Part shown: positions 26,138-34,247 of the stretch, in pieces
Layout of the letters: each line of letters opens with the position of its first letter
How positions within the stretch are numbered: the stretch's first letter is position 1
Assembly: GCF_900187455.1 (NCBI RefSeq)
Contig: NZ_FYDX01000001.1
Location: 62,001 to 126,000, forward strand
DNA from: Pseudomonas sp. Irchel 3E13
Lineage (GTDB): Bacteria; Pseudomonadota; Gammaproteobacteria; Pseudomonadales; Pseudomonadaceae
Length of the DNA: 64,000 nucleotides
Direction of reading: 5' to 3'
Notes under the pieces: model-generated
What the model saw: only the letters and a program-made list of their open reading frames with translations
Databases searched by the model: none
What the model was told of the DNA's origin: nothing
Position numbers and translations under genes: made by a program

Positions 26138-29100
26138 ATGAGCGACTTCTATTCCCAGGCTTTCAACTTCGCAACGGCCGTGGACGGCGGCGTAGATACC
26201 CGCACAGGCCTGTTCAACATCAACATCCCGCTGCTGCAAATACAGGGCAACGACAACCTTGGTCCCGCCCTGCCGCTAGGCCTGAGCTACACGCCGCTGA
26301 ACAATACCGATGTCGGCCTCGGTATCGGCTGGACGCTCGGCCTGAGCTGTTACGACCGCAAGGCCAAGCGCATTTCGTTGTCGAGTGGAGAACAGTACTC
26401 GGTCGTGGAAACGCCCAATTCCGTCACTCTGCGCCAACAGAAACTGGACAGCCTGCGCTTCAGCAAAAAGTCGGACGCTTATCTGGTGGTACACAAGAAC
26501 GGCGAAGTAGAGCAACTTGTCGGCCCCGATAAGGCCAGTGATTTCAAGGTGCCGTGCACGTTGTTCTCGCCCCTGGGTCACCGCCTCGACCTGGACTGGG
26601 ACCTCAGCCGTTCACCACCTCGCCTGCGCTCGGTTAAGGATGAGCGCGGCCAGACATTCCTGACGCTGTCTTACCCTGACGGGAGGACTACCAGCGTGAC
26701 CACGCTGCACGTCTGGCCGGGCACGAGTGAAGCCTATGACATCACCCTGTCCTTCCAGAACGGCTACCTGAAACAGTTGAAACATGGCGGTGCGACGCCG
26801 GCGCTGTCCTGGAACTTCACCTATGAAAACGTCGGCGGGCGCAACCTGGTCACCACCATTGCCGCGCCCACGGGAATGGTCCAGCGTGCCCAGTACCAGC
26901 CTGATGCCCAACGGTTCCCGGACGCCTCGCGGATCAGTGGCGGGCTGCCCGCAGTCATGCGTTTCACCCAACAGGCCAACGCTGGCCAGCCGGCGATAAT
27001 CACCGACTACAGCTACTCGACCTACAACTACTTGGGATACGCCGGTCAGGGCGGCACCTGGTCCAACGATTCGGATTATCTCTACGGCATGCTGACCGAC
27101 TATGCGTACTGGTGCCGGGCGACCACGGACGGCAAGACAGTAAAACGTACCTACAACAACTTTCACCTGCTGGTCTCGGAAGAAACCCGGGACGCGGGCT
27201 GCACCACCAACACCGAAACCCGCTACTTCGCCAAGGCAGCCAGCGGCTTCGACCAGCAGCCGCCGATCTTTCAGTTACCCCAGAGCGTCAAAGTCACCTA
27301 CACCAACGCCGACAAGGCATCGCGCACCGAGGAAACCGTCAACGACTTCGACGACCAGGGCAATCCGACTTCGCAACTGACCCCCGACGGCACCCTGAAC
27401 CGCTGGGAGTACTATCCGGCCGAGGGCGAAAAGGGGCTGGCGCCCGCCGAGCCCAATGGTTTTGTCAGATTGCTCAAATGCAAGTCCGTGCAGCCACCCG
27501 CCGATCTCGGTCCGGCGCCGCTGCGCAGCACCCGCTATCGGTACGCCAACAAGCCCACTGTCCCTGGCAGCCGCACGGTGCTTCCCGCATCGGCGGCACT
27601 TCAGGTCGGCGAAGACAGCTTCGCCGATGACCGCCTTCTCAACAGCCGCAGCACCGAATACGTAAGCGACGAACAGTCGCTCGAACTCGGTCGGATCACC
27701 CGCATTCAAGACAGCTTGCAGGCGGGGAAAGACGCGTACGTCACTACCCAGGACTTCACCTTTAGCAACGACGGCGAACGTTCGATTCAATCCGTCGGCT
27801 ATCGCACCCACGACGACCTGCGCAACTCGACCACCAGGGTCCAATCGCGCCTGAGTGGTCGGCTCTGGTCAACCACTGACGCGCAAGGCAACACGACCTC
27901 GTATGACTACGACAGACTCGGCCGCGTGGTGCGAACCCGCAAAAACCCGGGGACTGCCTTCGAGGCACAGGGCACCATCCTTTACCAGACCGACGACAGT
28001 GGCTTGCCGCAGACCGTCGCCAGCGATCCCATGGGCAACATGACCCGAACCACGTTCGACGGACTGGGCCGGACCATTCACCAGGAACAGAAAGCCGCCG
28101 ACGCCCAGATCTGGACTGCTGTGTCCGCACAACGCTACGACGCCAGGGGCCGGCTCGTCGAATCCACCACCTTTGACACGATCACCCTCAACGGCGCCGC
28201 GCCGCGTGTGCTGCAAGCGAGCGAAACACGCAGCTACGACGGCTGGGGCATGGTGCACACCCTTTCTCGCAGCAACGGCTACCACTTGATCAGCCGCTAT
28301 GACCCCGTCTCGCGCAGCGCCGAAACGACACTGCAAGGCGACAACCAAGGGATGCGCAGAACCTGGTTCAACGCCCAGGGCAAAGCGGTCCGTGTCGAAC
28401 GCCTGAACCCCGACGGCAGCGTGGATGGCGTAATTGCCAACGAATACAACGGCGTCGGCTGGCTGATCCGCAGTCGCGACGAACTGGACCATCAAACCGC
28501 CTGGCAGTACGACGATTGGGGCCGCGTGATTCGTATCGACCTGCCCGACGGCACCACGGTAACCAAGCGTTATGCCGACGACTCCAGCAGCCCGCAGGCG
28601 ATTACGGCCATCACCGTCAACGGGGTCAGTCAAGGCAGCCAGCAATTCGACGGCCTCGGCCGGCTCAAGAACAGCCGTAGCGGCGAGCGTCAGTACCGAT
28701 ATGACTTCGCCCACGACAGCGATCCATTGCCGGCACGTATCACCGCGCCGGACGGCAGCATCGCCCATTACAACTACATCACCGAGCTGGGCAATGCAGT
28801 CCGCAGCGTCAGCACGGACGGCTGCGAGCAGCGCTTCGACTACCAACCGGCCATGGGCTGGATGCAAAACGCCGGCGAAACCGGCGGCGGCTACCAAAGC
28901 GATTACCACAGCGATTACAACACCCAGGGCCAACTGCTCACGGAGTCCTTCAGCGCTAACGGCAACACGCGTCGCACGGCCAGCCGCGTCTACACGCCGA
29001 ACGGCCTGCCGTTGTCCTACGTCGATATTGCTGGCGCCAGCGAGTCACTGGTTTACGACGATAGTGGCCGACTACAGCGCTTGAAGAACAACCATGCCGA

Positions 29101-31093
29101 TGTCGATATCAGTTATGACACCACCGGCCGCGTCGCCCGTCGCACGGTGACCGACAACCAGAGCGGTGATGTTCTGGAGTTGTCGATGACCTATGACGCC
29201 TTCAGCCGCGAGTCCAGTCGCGAGCTGAAATCGGCCAGCGAAACCTGGAAGGTGTGTCGCGCCTACCATCGCAATGGCCAATTGAGCACCCGTGAAACCT
29301 GGCACGACGGCCAGTTGGCGCGCCACGAAGCCTACGCTTATGACGCCCGCAATCGCCTGTCCCTGTACCAATGCGCGGGTGAACCGCGCTACTTGCCGCT
29401 CGACCCCTGGGGCAAGCCGATCGTGCAACAGCACTTCAGCTACGACGCGCTGGACAACATTGTCCAGTGCCATACCGAGTTCACCGGAGGCAGTGACACC
29501 GCGACGTTCCGTTATGACGCCAGCGATACCAACCAGTTGATTGAGGTCCGCCATGACCATCCTGACTACCCCACCAGCATCAAGCTTGCGTATGACGCGT
29601 GCGGTCGCCTGATCAAGGATGAAGCAGGCCGCACGCTGGACTATGACAACCTTGGCCGACTGGTCCGCGTAACGGGCGCCGGCACCGACGGCGCCTACCG
29701 CTACAACGCCATGAATCAGGTGATCACCCAGCTTGCCGGGCCGGGCAATACCCGGGACCTGTATTACCGCAATGGCCAACTGATCAACGAAACCCTCCGT
29801 GAAACCGCGCAGACCACCCGCTTTGTCCGCGCCGGTGGCAGTTGTGTGGCAGAACACCGTGACGGCGCGAACGCCGGCACCGCCCTCCTCGGCACCGATA
29901 CTCAGGGCAGTGTGCTGCTGTCGCGGCACAACCGTGAAACCCGCGCCTGCGCCTACACCGCCTACGGCCACCGACAAGCCGACAGTGCGCTGAAGTCCTC
30001 ATTGGGGTTTGCCGGAGAACGCCTGGACCCGGTCAGTGGCACTTACCACCTGGGCAACGGCTACCGCGCCTACAATCCGGTACTGATGCGCTTCAACGCG
30101 CCGGACAGTTTGAGCCCGTTCGGCGCGGGTGGCCTGAACCCCTATGCCTATTGCGTTGGCGACCCGATCAACCGTACCGACCCCACGGGCCACCTGAGTT
30201 GGCAAGCCTGGCTGGGGATTGGTCTGGGCGTCGTCGGTATTGTCGCCACGGCGGTGACCTTCGGTGCAGCGGCGGCGCCGTTGCTGGCGACCGAGGGCGT
30301 GCTGGCCGCGGCAGCCAGCGGTGCCTCCGCAGTCGGCGTGATCGGTGGCCTGGGCCTGGTGGCCGATGTCACCGCCATCGCCAGCGGCGCGTTGGAGTCC
30401 GCCAGCCCCGTCGCGTCCTCTGCGCTGGGGTGGGCGTCGCTGGCCTTCGGTTTGCCAGGCATGGTCTCCGGAGCGGCCAGCCTCGCCCGCTCCGCCAGCC
30501 GTTGGCTGCCGGCCGCCGGCGAGGCGGCGCAAGACACGGCCCGCGCGGTACGTGGAGTGCAGGTGGAAAGCGAGCACTTGGTGGTGCTAGGCGGCGAAGT
30601 GAGCAACGTCCTTCACGAGAACCCGTACGGCAGGAGCGGCATAACTCTGTTCGAAGATACGTCCACACGCGGAGCGGGCAAGCGCCTGAACATCGTATCG
30701 CACGGAACGTACGGTAAGTTGGCGGTCGAGGTAAAACCAAAAGTCTATAGGTACGTCGACGCCCCCGAACTAGCCAAGAACTTGACCTCTGTTCGTGGCG
30801 GTTCATTGAGTGATATCGACAGCGTTCACATCATCGCCTGCTGTTCTGCGGACATTAACCCGAAAACAGGCCTCAGCTTGGGACAGGAGTTGGCGACCGA
30901 GCTGAACAAAACCGTGGAAGCTCACCATGGCCTTGTATATTTCAAAGGCCAAGGATTGCCGAAGCTAATAGATACGCTCAGTAGAACCGACGGCTTGCAA
31001 CCGTTGGAATGGCTCTGGGGGGCGAATGGCGTGGTCAAGGAAAGCGGCGGGATAAAGACGTTCTATCCCCACGGCGTCCCCATGGAGTTTTGA
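26138..31093 (+). CDS. RHS-repeat protein with hydrophobic segment and C-terminal clan CD-like peptidase domain
   Basis: 1651 residues. Residues about 1-1290 are a beta-rich shell with many YD/RHS repeats (for example YDYDRLGRVVRT, YDDWGRVIRIDLPDG, YDACGRLIKDEAGR, YDNLGRLVRVTG). The RHS core ends at LNPYAYCVGDPINRTDPTGH, with D1348 in the DPxG processing-type motif. Residues about 1355-1455 are Ala/Gly-rich and hydrophobic, with several possible membrane helices. The final ~130 residues show a hydrophobic strand then His-Gly (LNIVSHG, H1522) and, 46 residues later, a hydrophobic strand then Ala-Cys (VHIIACCS, C1568/C1569), the arrangement of C80/caspase-like cysteine peptidases. No VgrG/PAAR fusion, signal peptide or SpvB domain is visible. 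The start at 26138 is chosen because upstream in-frame sequence is not RHS-like. Confidence 0.93.
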   Translation: MSDFYSQAFNFATAVDGGVDTRTGLFNINIPLLQIQGNDNLGPALPLGLSYTPLNNTDVGLGIGWTLGLSCYDRKAKRISLSSGEQYSVVETPNSVTLRQQKLDSLRFSKKSDAYLVVHKNGEVEQLVGPDKASDFKVPCTLFSPLGHRLDLDWDLSRSPPRLRSVKDERGQTFLTLSYPDGRTTSVTTLHVWPGTSEAYDITLSFQNGYLKQLKHGGATPALSWNFTYENVGGRNLVTTIAAPTGMVQRAQYQPDAQRFPDASRISGGLPAVMRFTQQANAGQPAIITDYSYSTYNYLGYAGQGGTWSNDSDYLYGMLTDYAYWCRATTDGKTVKRTYNNFHLLVSEETRDAGCTTNTETRYFAKAASGFDQQPPIFQLPQSVKVTYTNADKASRTEETVNDFDDQGNPTSQLTPDGTLNRWEYYPAEGEKGLAPAEPNGFVRLLKCKSVQPPADLGPAPLRSTRYRYANKPTVPGSRTVLPASAALQVGEDSFADDRLLNSRSTEYVSDEQSLELGRITRIQDSLQAGKDAYVTTQDFTFSNDGERSIQSVGYRTHDDLRNSTTRVQSRLSGRLWSTTDAQGNTTSYDYDRLGRVVRTRKNPGTAFEAQGTILYQTDDSGLPQTVASDPMGNMTRTTFDGLGRTIHQEQKAADAQIWTAVSAQRYDARGRLVESTTFDTITLNGAAPRVLQASETRSYDGWGMVHTLSRSNGYHLISRYDPVSRSAETTLQGDNQGMRRTWFNAQGKAVRVERLNPDGSVDGVIANEYNGVGWLIRSRDELDHQTAWQYDDWGRVIRIDLPDGTTVTKRYADDSSSPQAITAITVNGVSQGSQQFDGLGRLKNSRSGERQYRYDFAHDSDPLPARITAPDGSIAHYNYITELGNAVRSVSTDGCEQRFDYQPAMGWMQNAGETGGGYQSDYHSDYNTQGQLLTESFSANGNTRRTASRVYTPNGLPLSYVDIAGASESLVYDDSGRLQRLKNNHADVDISYDTTGRVARRTVTDNQSGDVLELSMTYDAFSRESSRELKSASETWKVCRAYHRNGQLSTRETWHDGQLARHEAYAYDARNRLSLYQCAGEPRYLPLDPWGKPIVQQHFSYDALDNIVQCHTEFTGGSDTATFRYDASDTNQLIEVRHDHPDYPTSIKLAYDACGRLIKDEAGRTLDYDNLGRLVRVTGAGTDGAYRYNAMNQVITQLAGPGNTRDLYYRNGQLINETLRETAQTTRFVRAGGSCVAEHRDGANAGTALLGTDTQGSVLLSRHNRETRACAYTAYGHRQADSALKSSLGFAGERLDPVSGTYHLGNGYRAYNPVLMRFNAPDSLSPFGAGGLNPYAYCVGDPINRTDPTGHLSWQAWLGIGLGVVGIVATAVTFGAAAAPLLATEGVLAAAASGASAVGVIGGLGLVADVTAIASGALESASPVASSALGWASLAFGLPGMVSGAASLARSASRWLPAAGEAAQDTARAVRGVQVESEHLVVLGGEVSNVLHENPYGRSGITLFEDTSTRGAGKRLNIVSHGTYGKLAVEVKPKVYRYVDAPELAKNLTSVRGGSLSDIDSVHIIACCSADINPKTGLSLGQELATELNKTVEAHHGLVYFKGQGLPKLIDTLSRTDGLQPLEWLWGANGVVKESGGIKTFYPHGVPMEF

Positions 31094-31103
31094 CCAGGCA
31101 CCT

Positions 31104-31196
31104 CACCGGCAAGCCGGCTCCCACAGTTCAATCGCGTGGACCACCAAACTTGTGGCTGGCAAAGAACTCTGCGGGAGCTGGCTTGCCAGCGATGAG
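31104..31196. repeat. Divergent REP elements after RHS gene
   Basis: Two degenerate Pseudomonas REP units in opposite orientation, CACCGGCAAGCCGGCTCCCACA (read in parts from 31104) and GCGGGAGCTGGCTTGCCAGCGAT (31171-31193), occupy the 209-bp spacer between the RHS and mscS-like genes. They belong to a different REP subtype from the 21695 and 47680 doublets. No gene, such as an immunity gene, is present between them. Confidence 0.75.
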
Positions 31197-31302
31197 GGGC
31201 TATCGCCTAGCGCATCATGCTCTTCACAACGCCACATATGGGAGACAAGCTCCACGACCGACACTAGTCTGGTGCTAATCACCAGCGCAGGAGTCGAGAA
31301 AG

Positions 31303-32919
31303 ATGTTTAAAGGGATTGGGCTGGCGAGCATGGCGCTGCTCTGGACACTGGCGATGCCGACAGGCGCGGCCGAGGAAAAAACGGTCGCACAGACAGAACC
31401 GGCACCCCTGAAGATCGCCAACCGCACCATCATCACCTTCCAGGCCGATCTGCTCGGCGAGACCCCGGAAATCCGCGCCCAGCGCGCCGAAAACGTGATT
31501 CGCCAGGTCATGGACAGCCAGGAAGACCCGCACGTCCACCTCGACAGCATCAAGGATCAGTACCTGGTGCTGATGGGCCAACGCCGGGCGTTTATCGTCA
31601 CCCCCGACGACCTCGTCGACAGCGAGGGCTCGGTAGCGGACCTGGCCGACGGCGCCGCCGCGAGGCTGCGCCAGGTGCTCGCGGAAAACCACGAAGCGCG
31701 CAACCTGCAATTCATGCTCAAGGCCGGCGGCTACGCGAGCGCCGCGACGCTGTTGTTCCTTGGCCTGCTGCGCCTGTTTGGCTGGGGCCGTGCGCGGCTG
31801 TTGGGCTGGCTGCCCCTCAGCGTGCGTAAACACACCGGCGTGTTACGCATCGGCCAGACCCAGTTGCTCGACACCAGCAACTTGCTGCTCGCCTCGCGCC
31901 GGTTGGTCGACCTGGTCTACTGGCTGCTGGCGTTGCTGGTCGGCTACGAGTGGCTGAGCTTCGTGCTGCAGCGTTTCCCCTACACCCGGCCCTGGGGCGA
32001 AAGCCTCAACCAGTACCTGCTGAACCTGGCGGGGTATCTGCTGGAGGCTATCGCCAGCGCCATTCCCGGGCTGGTGATCGCGCTGCTGATCTTCTTCATC
32101 GCCCGCGGCATCAGCGCCTTCAGCAAACGCCTGTTGGCGCGCCTGGCACGACCCGGCAACATCAACTGGCTCAACGACGAAACCCTGCCGCCCACCACCC
32201 GCCTCACCTCGCTGGCGATCTGGCTGTTCGCCCTGGCCATGGCCTATCCCTATCTGCCCGGCTCCGGCACCGAGGCGTTCAAGGGCCTGTCGGTGCTGAT
32301 CGGCCTGATGATTTCCCTCGGCGCCACCAGCGTGGTGGGCCAGGCCGCAGCCGGGCTGATCCTGACCTACACCCGCACCCTGCGCCCCGGCGAATTCGTG
32401 CGCATCGGCGAGCACGAAGGCACGGTTACCGAGCTGGGCATGTTCACCACCAGCATCCGCACCGGGCTCGGCGAAGTGCTGACCATCCCCAACTCGATGA
32501 TCACCGGCGCGGTGACCAAGAACTACTCGCGGGTGGTCCAGGGCGCCGGCTATGTGGTCGACGCCACCGTCACCATCGGCTACGACACGCCCTGGCGCCA
32601 GGTCGAGGCGATCCTGCTGGAAGCTGCGCGGCGCACACCCGGTGTGCTGGATACCCCGCGTCCGCAGGTGTTCCAGATCGCCCTCTCGGATTTCTACCCG
32701 GAATACCGTCTGGTGGCCCAGGCCGTGCCCAGCGAGCCGCGACCGCGGGCGGAGTTGCTGAGCGTGCTGCACGCCAATATCCAGGATGTGTTCAACGAGT
32801 ACGGCGTGCAGATGATGTCGCCTCACTACATGAGCGATCCGAACCACGAAAAACGGGTGCCGAAGGAGCGCTGGTACGCGGCGCCGGCGCACGAACCCGA
32901 GCCGCCGCAACAGCAGTAA
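31303..32919 (+). CDS. MscS-family mechanosensitive ion channel with periplasmic N-terminal domain
   Basis: 538 residues: a signal peptide (to GAAEEK, about 25), a periplasmic segment of about 115 residues, four to five membrane helices (about 145-375), then the MscS pore and beta-domain. The pore helix SLGATSVVGQAAAGLILTYTRTLRPGEFVRIGEHEGTV (read in parts) and the LGEVLTIPNSMITGAVTKNYSR signature are intact. It acts as a tension-gated safety valve in the inner membrane. It is longer than MscS itself (286), like YbdG/YnaI-type variants. It lies upstream of the Mg2+ genes but is separated from them by a 402-bp leader. Confidence 0.92.
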   Translation: MFKGIGLASMALLWTLAMPTGAAEEKTVAQTEPAPLKIANRTIITFQADLLGETPEIRAQRAENVIRQVMDSQEDPHVHLDSIKDQYLVLMGQRRAFIVTPDDLVDSEGSVADLADGAAARLRQVLAENHEARNLQFMLKAGGYASAATLLFLGLLRLFGWGRARLLGWLPLSVRKHTGVLRIGQTQLLDTSNLLLASRRLVDLVYWLLALLVGYEWLSFVLQRFPYTRPWGESLNQYLLNLAGYLLEAIASAIPGLVIALLIFFIARGISAFSKRLLARLARPGNINWLNDETLPPTTRLTSLAIWLFALAMAYPYLPGSGTEAFKGLSVLIGLMISLGATSVVGQAAAGLILTYTRTLRPGEFVRIGEHEGTVTELGMFTTSIRTGLGEVLTIPNSMITGAVTKNYSRVVQGAGYVVDATVTIGYDTPWRQVEAILLEAARRTPGVLDTPRPQVFQIALSDFYPEYRLVAQAVPSEPRPRAELLSVLHANIQDVFNEYGVQMMSPHYMSDPNHEKRVPKERWYAAPAHEPEPPQQQ

Positions 32920-33048
32920 TGAAGGGTTTTCTGTCGCTTCGCTGAACGCGCCGCAAACGGCCTTGACGCCCGGCACAACCGGGCCTTGACTGAGCTCATC
33001 GGAGGGCGTACTTTCCGCTCCGTTTTCTTCCCACACAGGAGTCCTGCC

Positions 33049-33084
33049 TTGGACAGTAGCCCCAGTCGATTGCGACAGGTCTGA
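33049..33084 (+). CDS. Possible leader mini-ORF (11 codons) upstream of mgtC-like gene
   Basis: AGGAG at 33037-33041 is seven bases before a TTG codon that opens an 11-residue frame ending in TGA (after the first residue: DSSPSRLRQV). Position, a good ribosome site and the hairpin that starts 30 bases later make it a candidate regulatory peptide like mgtM or mgtP. The TTG start and low proline content keep confidence low. Confidence 0.3.
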   Translation: MDSSPSRLRQV

Positions 33085-33114
33085 ACAGCGAGCACGTCCG
33101 GCAGCACTTCCCTG

Positions 33115-33145
33115 CCACTGTCTCGCTGATTACAGCGGACAGTGG
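33115..33145 (+). promoter_or_regulatory. Strong RNA hairpin in mgtC leader
   Basis: CCACTGTC-T-CGCTG-ATTA-CAGCG-GACAGTGG forms a 13-bp stem with a single bulged T and a four-base loop. No T-run follows, so it is not a simple terminator. It looks like an attenuator, RNase-protection or protein-binding structure in the mgtC leader. Confidence 0.7.
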
Positions 33146-33321
33146 CGATTCGCATCCCTGACGGGATGACGACTCCCCATTTTCCCTTGCAGTTTTCCTC
33201 CGCGGCGCGGCTGTTACGCGCGGCCTTGGGAGCCTTGCGACCGCGCAATCCATAACCCCGAATAGCGTGCCAGTTTCGTCTGGCGCACCCGCCGGCTGCG
33301 GCCGGAAAAACGAGGTGAATC

Positions 33322-34026
33322 ATGGATTGGAAAGTCTTTCTGCTGCGCGCCGCCGCAGCGCTCATCCTCGGTGCCCTGATCGGCGCCGAACGTCAACTGC
33401 GCCAGCGCCTCACCGGCCTGCGCACCAACGCACTGGTCAGCACCGGCGCCTGCCTGTTCGTACTGATGACCCAGGCCGTGCCGGGCCTCGGCGCTGACGC
33501 GTCGCGCATTGCCGCCTATGTGGTTTCCGGCATCGGCTTTCTTGGCGGCGGCGTGATCATGCGCGACGGCCTCAACGTCCGTGGCCTGAACACCGCCGCC
33601 ACCCTCTGGTGCACCGCCGCCATCGGCGTGCTGTGCAGCATGGGCCTGTTGCTTGAAGCGGTGATCGGCTGCCTGGTGGTGCTCTGCGCCAACATCCTGC
33701 TGCGCGACATCGCCCAGCGCCTGAACCAGCAGGACGTGGTTCCCGCCAGCGAAGTCGAACAGCGCTACGGCGTGGAGATCATCTGTCGCGCCGAGGACGA
33801 AATCCAGGTGCGCAGCCTGATGCTGCACAACCTCGACGGCGTGGCCCTGCGCCTGCAATCGCTGCACAGCGAAGACCAGGCCAACCCGGCCAAGCTGGAA
33901 GTGCGCGCCGAGCTGCTCGGCAATCACGGCGCCACCAGCCAGCTTGAGCGCTTGGTCAGCCGCATCAGCCTGGAAAAAGGCGTCAGCTCGGTGCGCTGGC
34001 AAGTGTTCGACCTGGCCGGCGAGTGA
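33322..34026 (+). CDS. mgtC: MgtC/SapB-family membrane protein
   Basis: 234 residues. The N-terminal half has four to five membrane helices with the MgtC signature: AAALILGALIGAERQ, LRTNALVSTGACLFVLM, and GIGFLGGGVIMRDG followed by GLNTAATLWCTAAIGVLCSMG. The C-terminal ~85 residues form the soluble ACT-like domain found in MgtC proteins. MgtC supports growth in low Mg2+ and inhibits the F1Fo ATP synthase in Salmonella. GAGG lies before the ATG. It is 221 bp upstream of mgtA, mirroring the enteric mgtC-mgtB pairing. Family assignment is strong; the physiological role is inferred from homology. Confidence 0.92.
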   Translation: MDWKVFLLRAAAALILGALIGAERQLRQRLTGLRTNALVSTGACLFVLMTQAVPGLGADASRIAAYVVSGIGFLGGGVIMRDGLNVRGLNTAATLWCTAAIGVLCSMGLLLEAVIGCLVVLCANILLRDIAQRLNQQDVVPASEVEQRYGVEIICRAEDEIQVRSLMLHNLDGVALRLQSLHSEDQANPAKLEVRAELLGNHGATSQLERLVSRISLEKGVSSVRWQVFDLAGE

Positions 34027-34087
34027 CCCGGCCACCCCCTCCACCCCAAACTAATCCACCCCAAACAGGAGCTTCCGGAGCCCAGTC

Positions 34088-34141
34088 ATGAATCCAGACC
34101 CCAGTCCCGTGTCACCCAGACCCGGGCCGGACGGCGGCTGA
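34088..34141 (+). CDS. Proline-rich leader peptide, MgtL-like
   Basis: A 17-codon ORF between mgtC and mgtA, with GGAG at 34077-34080 seven bases before its ATG. The peptide MNPDPSPVSPRPGPDGG has six prolines and starts like Salmonella MgtL (MEPDPTPLPRR...), which is also 17 residues as I recall it. In Salmonella, slow translation of the MgtL prolines when proline or Mg2+ is short lets mgtA transcription continue. A strong hairpin (34155-34182) follows the stop, so the same leader-attenuation logic is likely here. The length and motif match are visible; the regulatory role is inferred. Confidence 0.75.
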   Translation: MNPDPSPVSPRPGPDGG

Positions 34142-34154
34142 CGCGTTTTCTCGC

Positions 34155-34182
34155 GCCGCTGCCCGGCCTGACCGGCAGCGGC
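34155..34182 (+). promoter_or_regulatory. Hairpin in mgtA leader
   Basis: A perfect 9-bp stem GCCGCTGCC/GGCAGCGGC (34155-34163 with 34174-34182) has a ten-base loop and starts 14 bases after the leader-peptide stop. Ribosome position on the leader could decide whether it forms. No T-run follows, so Rho or RNase rather than intrinsic termination would be involved. Confidence 0.65.
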
Positions 34183-34247
34183 GGCAATTGCCGTGCTGCA
34201 CAACACCATCCGGTGGTCGCGTCCTTGCGACCGCCCAGGAGTGCATC

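Larger units (their letters stand above)
32920..33321 (+). promoter_or_regulatory. Long untranslated leader of the mgtC-like gene
   Basis: This 402-bp stretch upstream of the mgtC-like gene contains no standard ORF. It holds a very stable hairpin at 33115-33145, a short hairpin CATCCC/GGGATG at 33153-33168, and a candidate mini-ORF with a TTG start at 33049. Several GC-rich stems follow up to the ribosome site at about 33310. Long structured leaders that sense Mg2+, ATP or proline are known for mgtC and mgtA in enteric bacteria. A similar attenuation role here is inferred from structure and position only. Confidence 0.55.

Noticed and set aside
31104..31196. Possible transposon ends after the RHS gene
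   Set aside because: The inverted sequences are REP units; no transposase or target duplication is visible.
33166..33255. A 29-codon ATG frame in the mgtC leader
   Set aside because: It has no ribosome site, starts inside a hairpin and is Arg/Ala-rich, as expected from GC-rich noncoding sequence.
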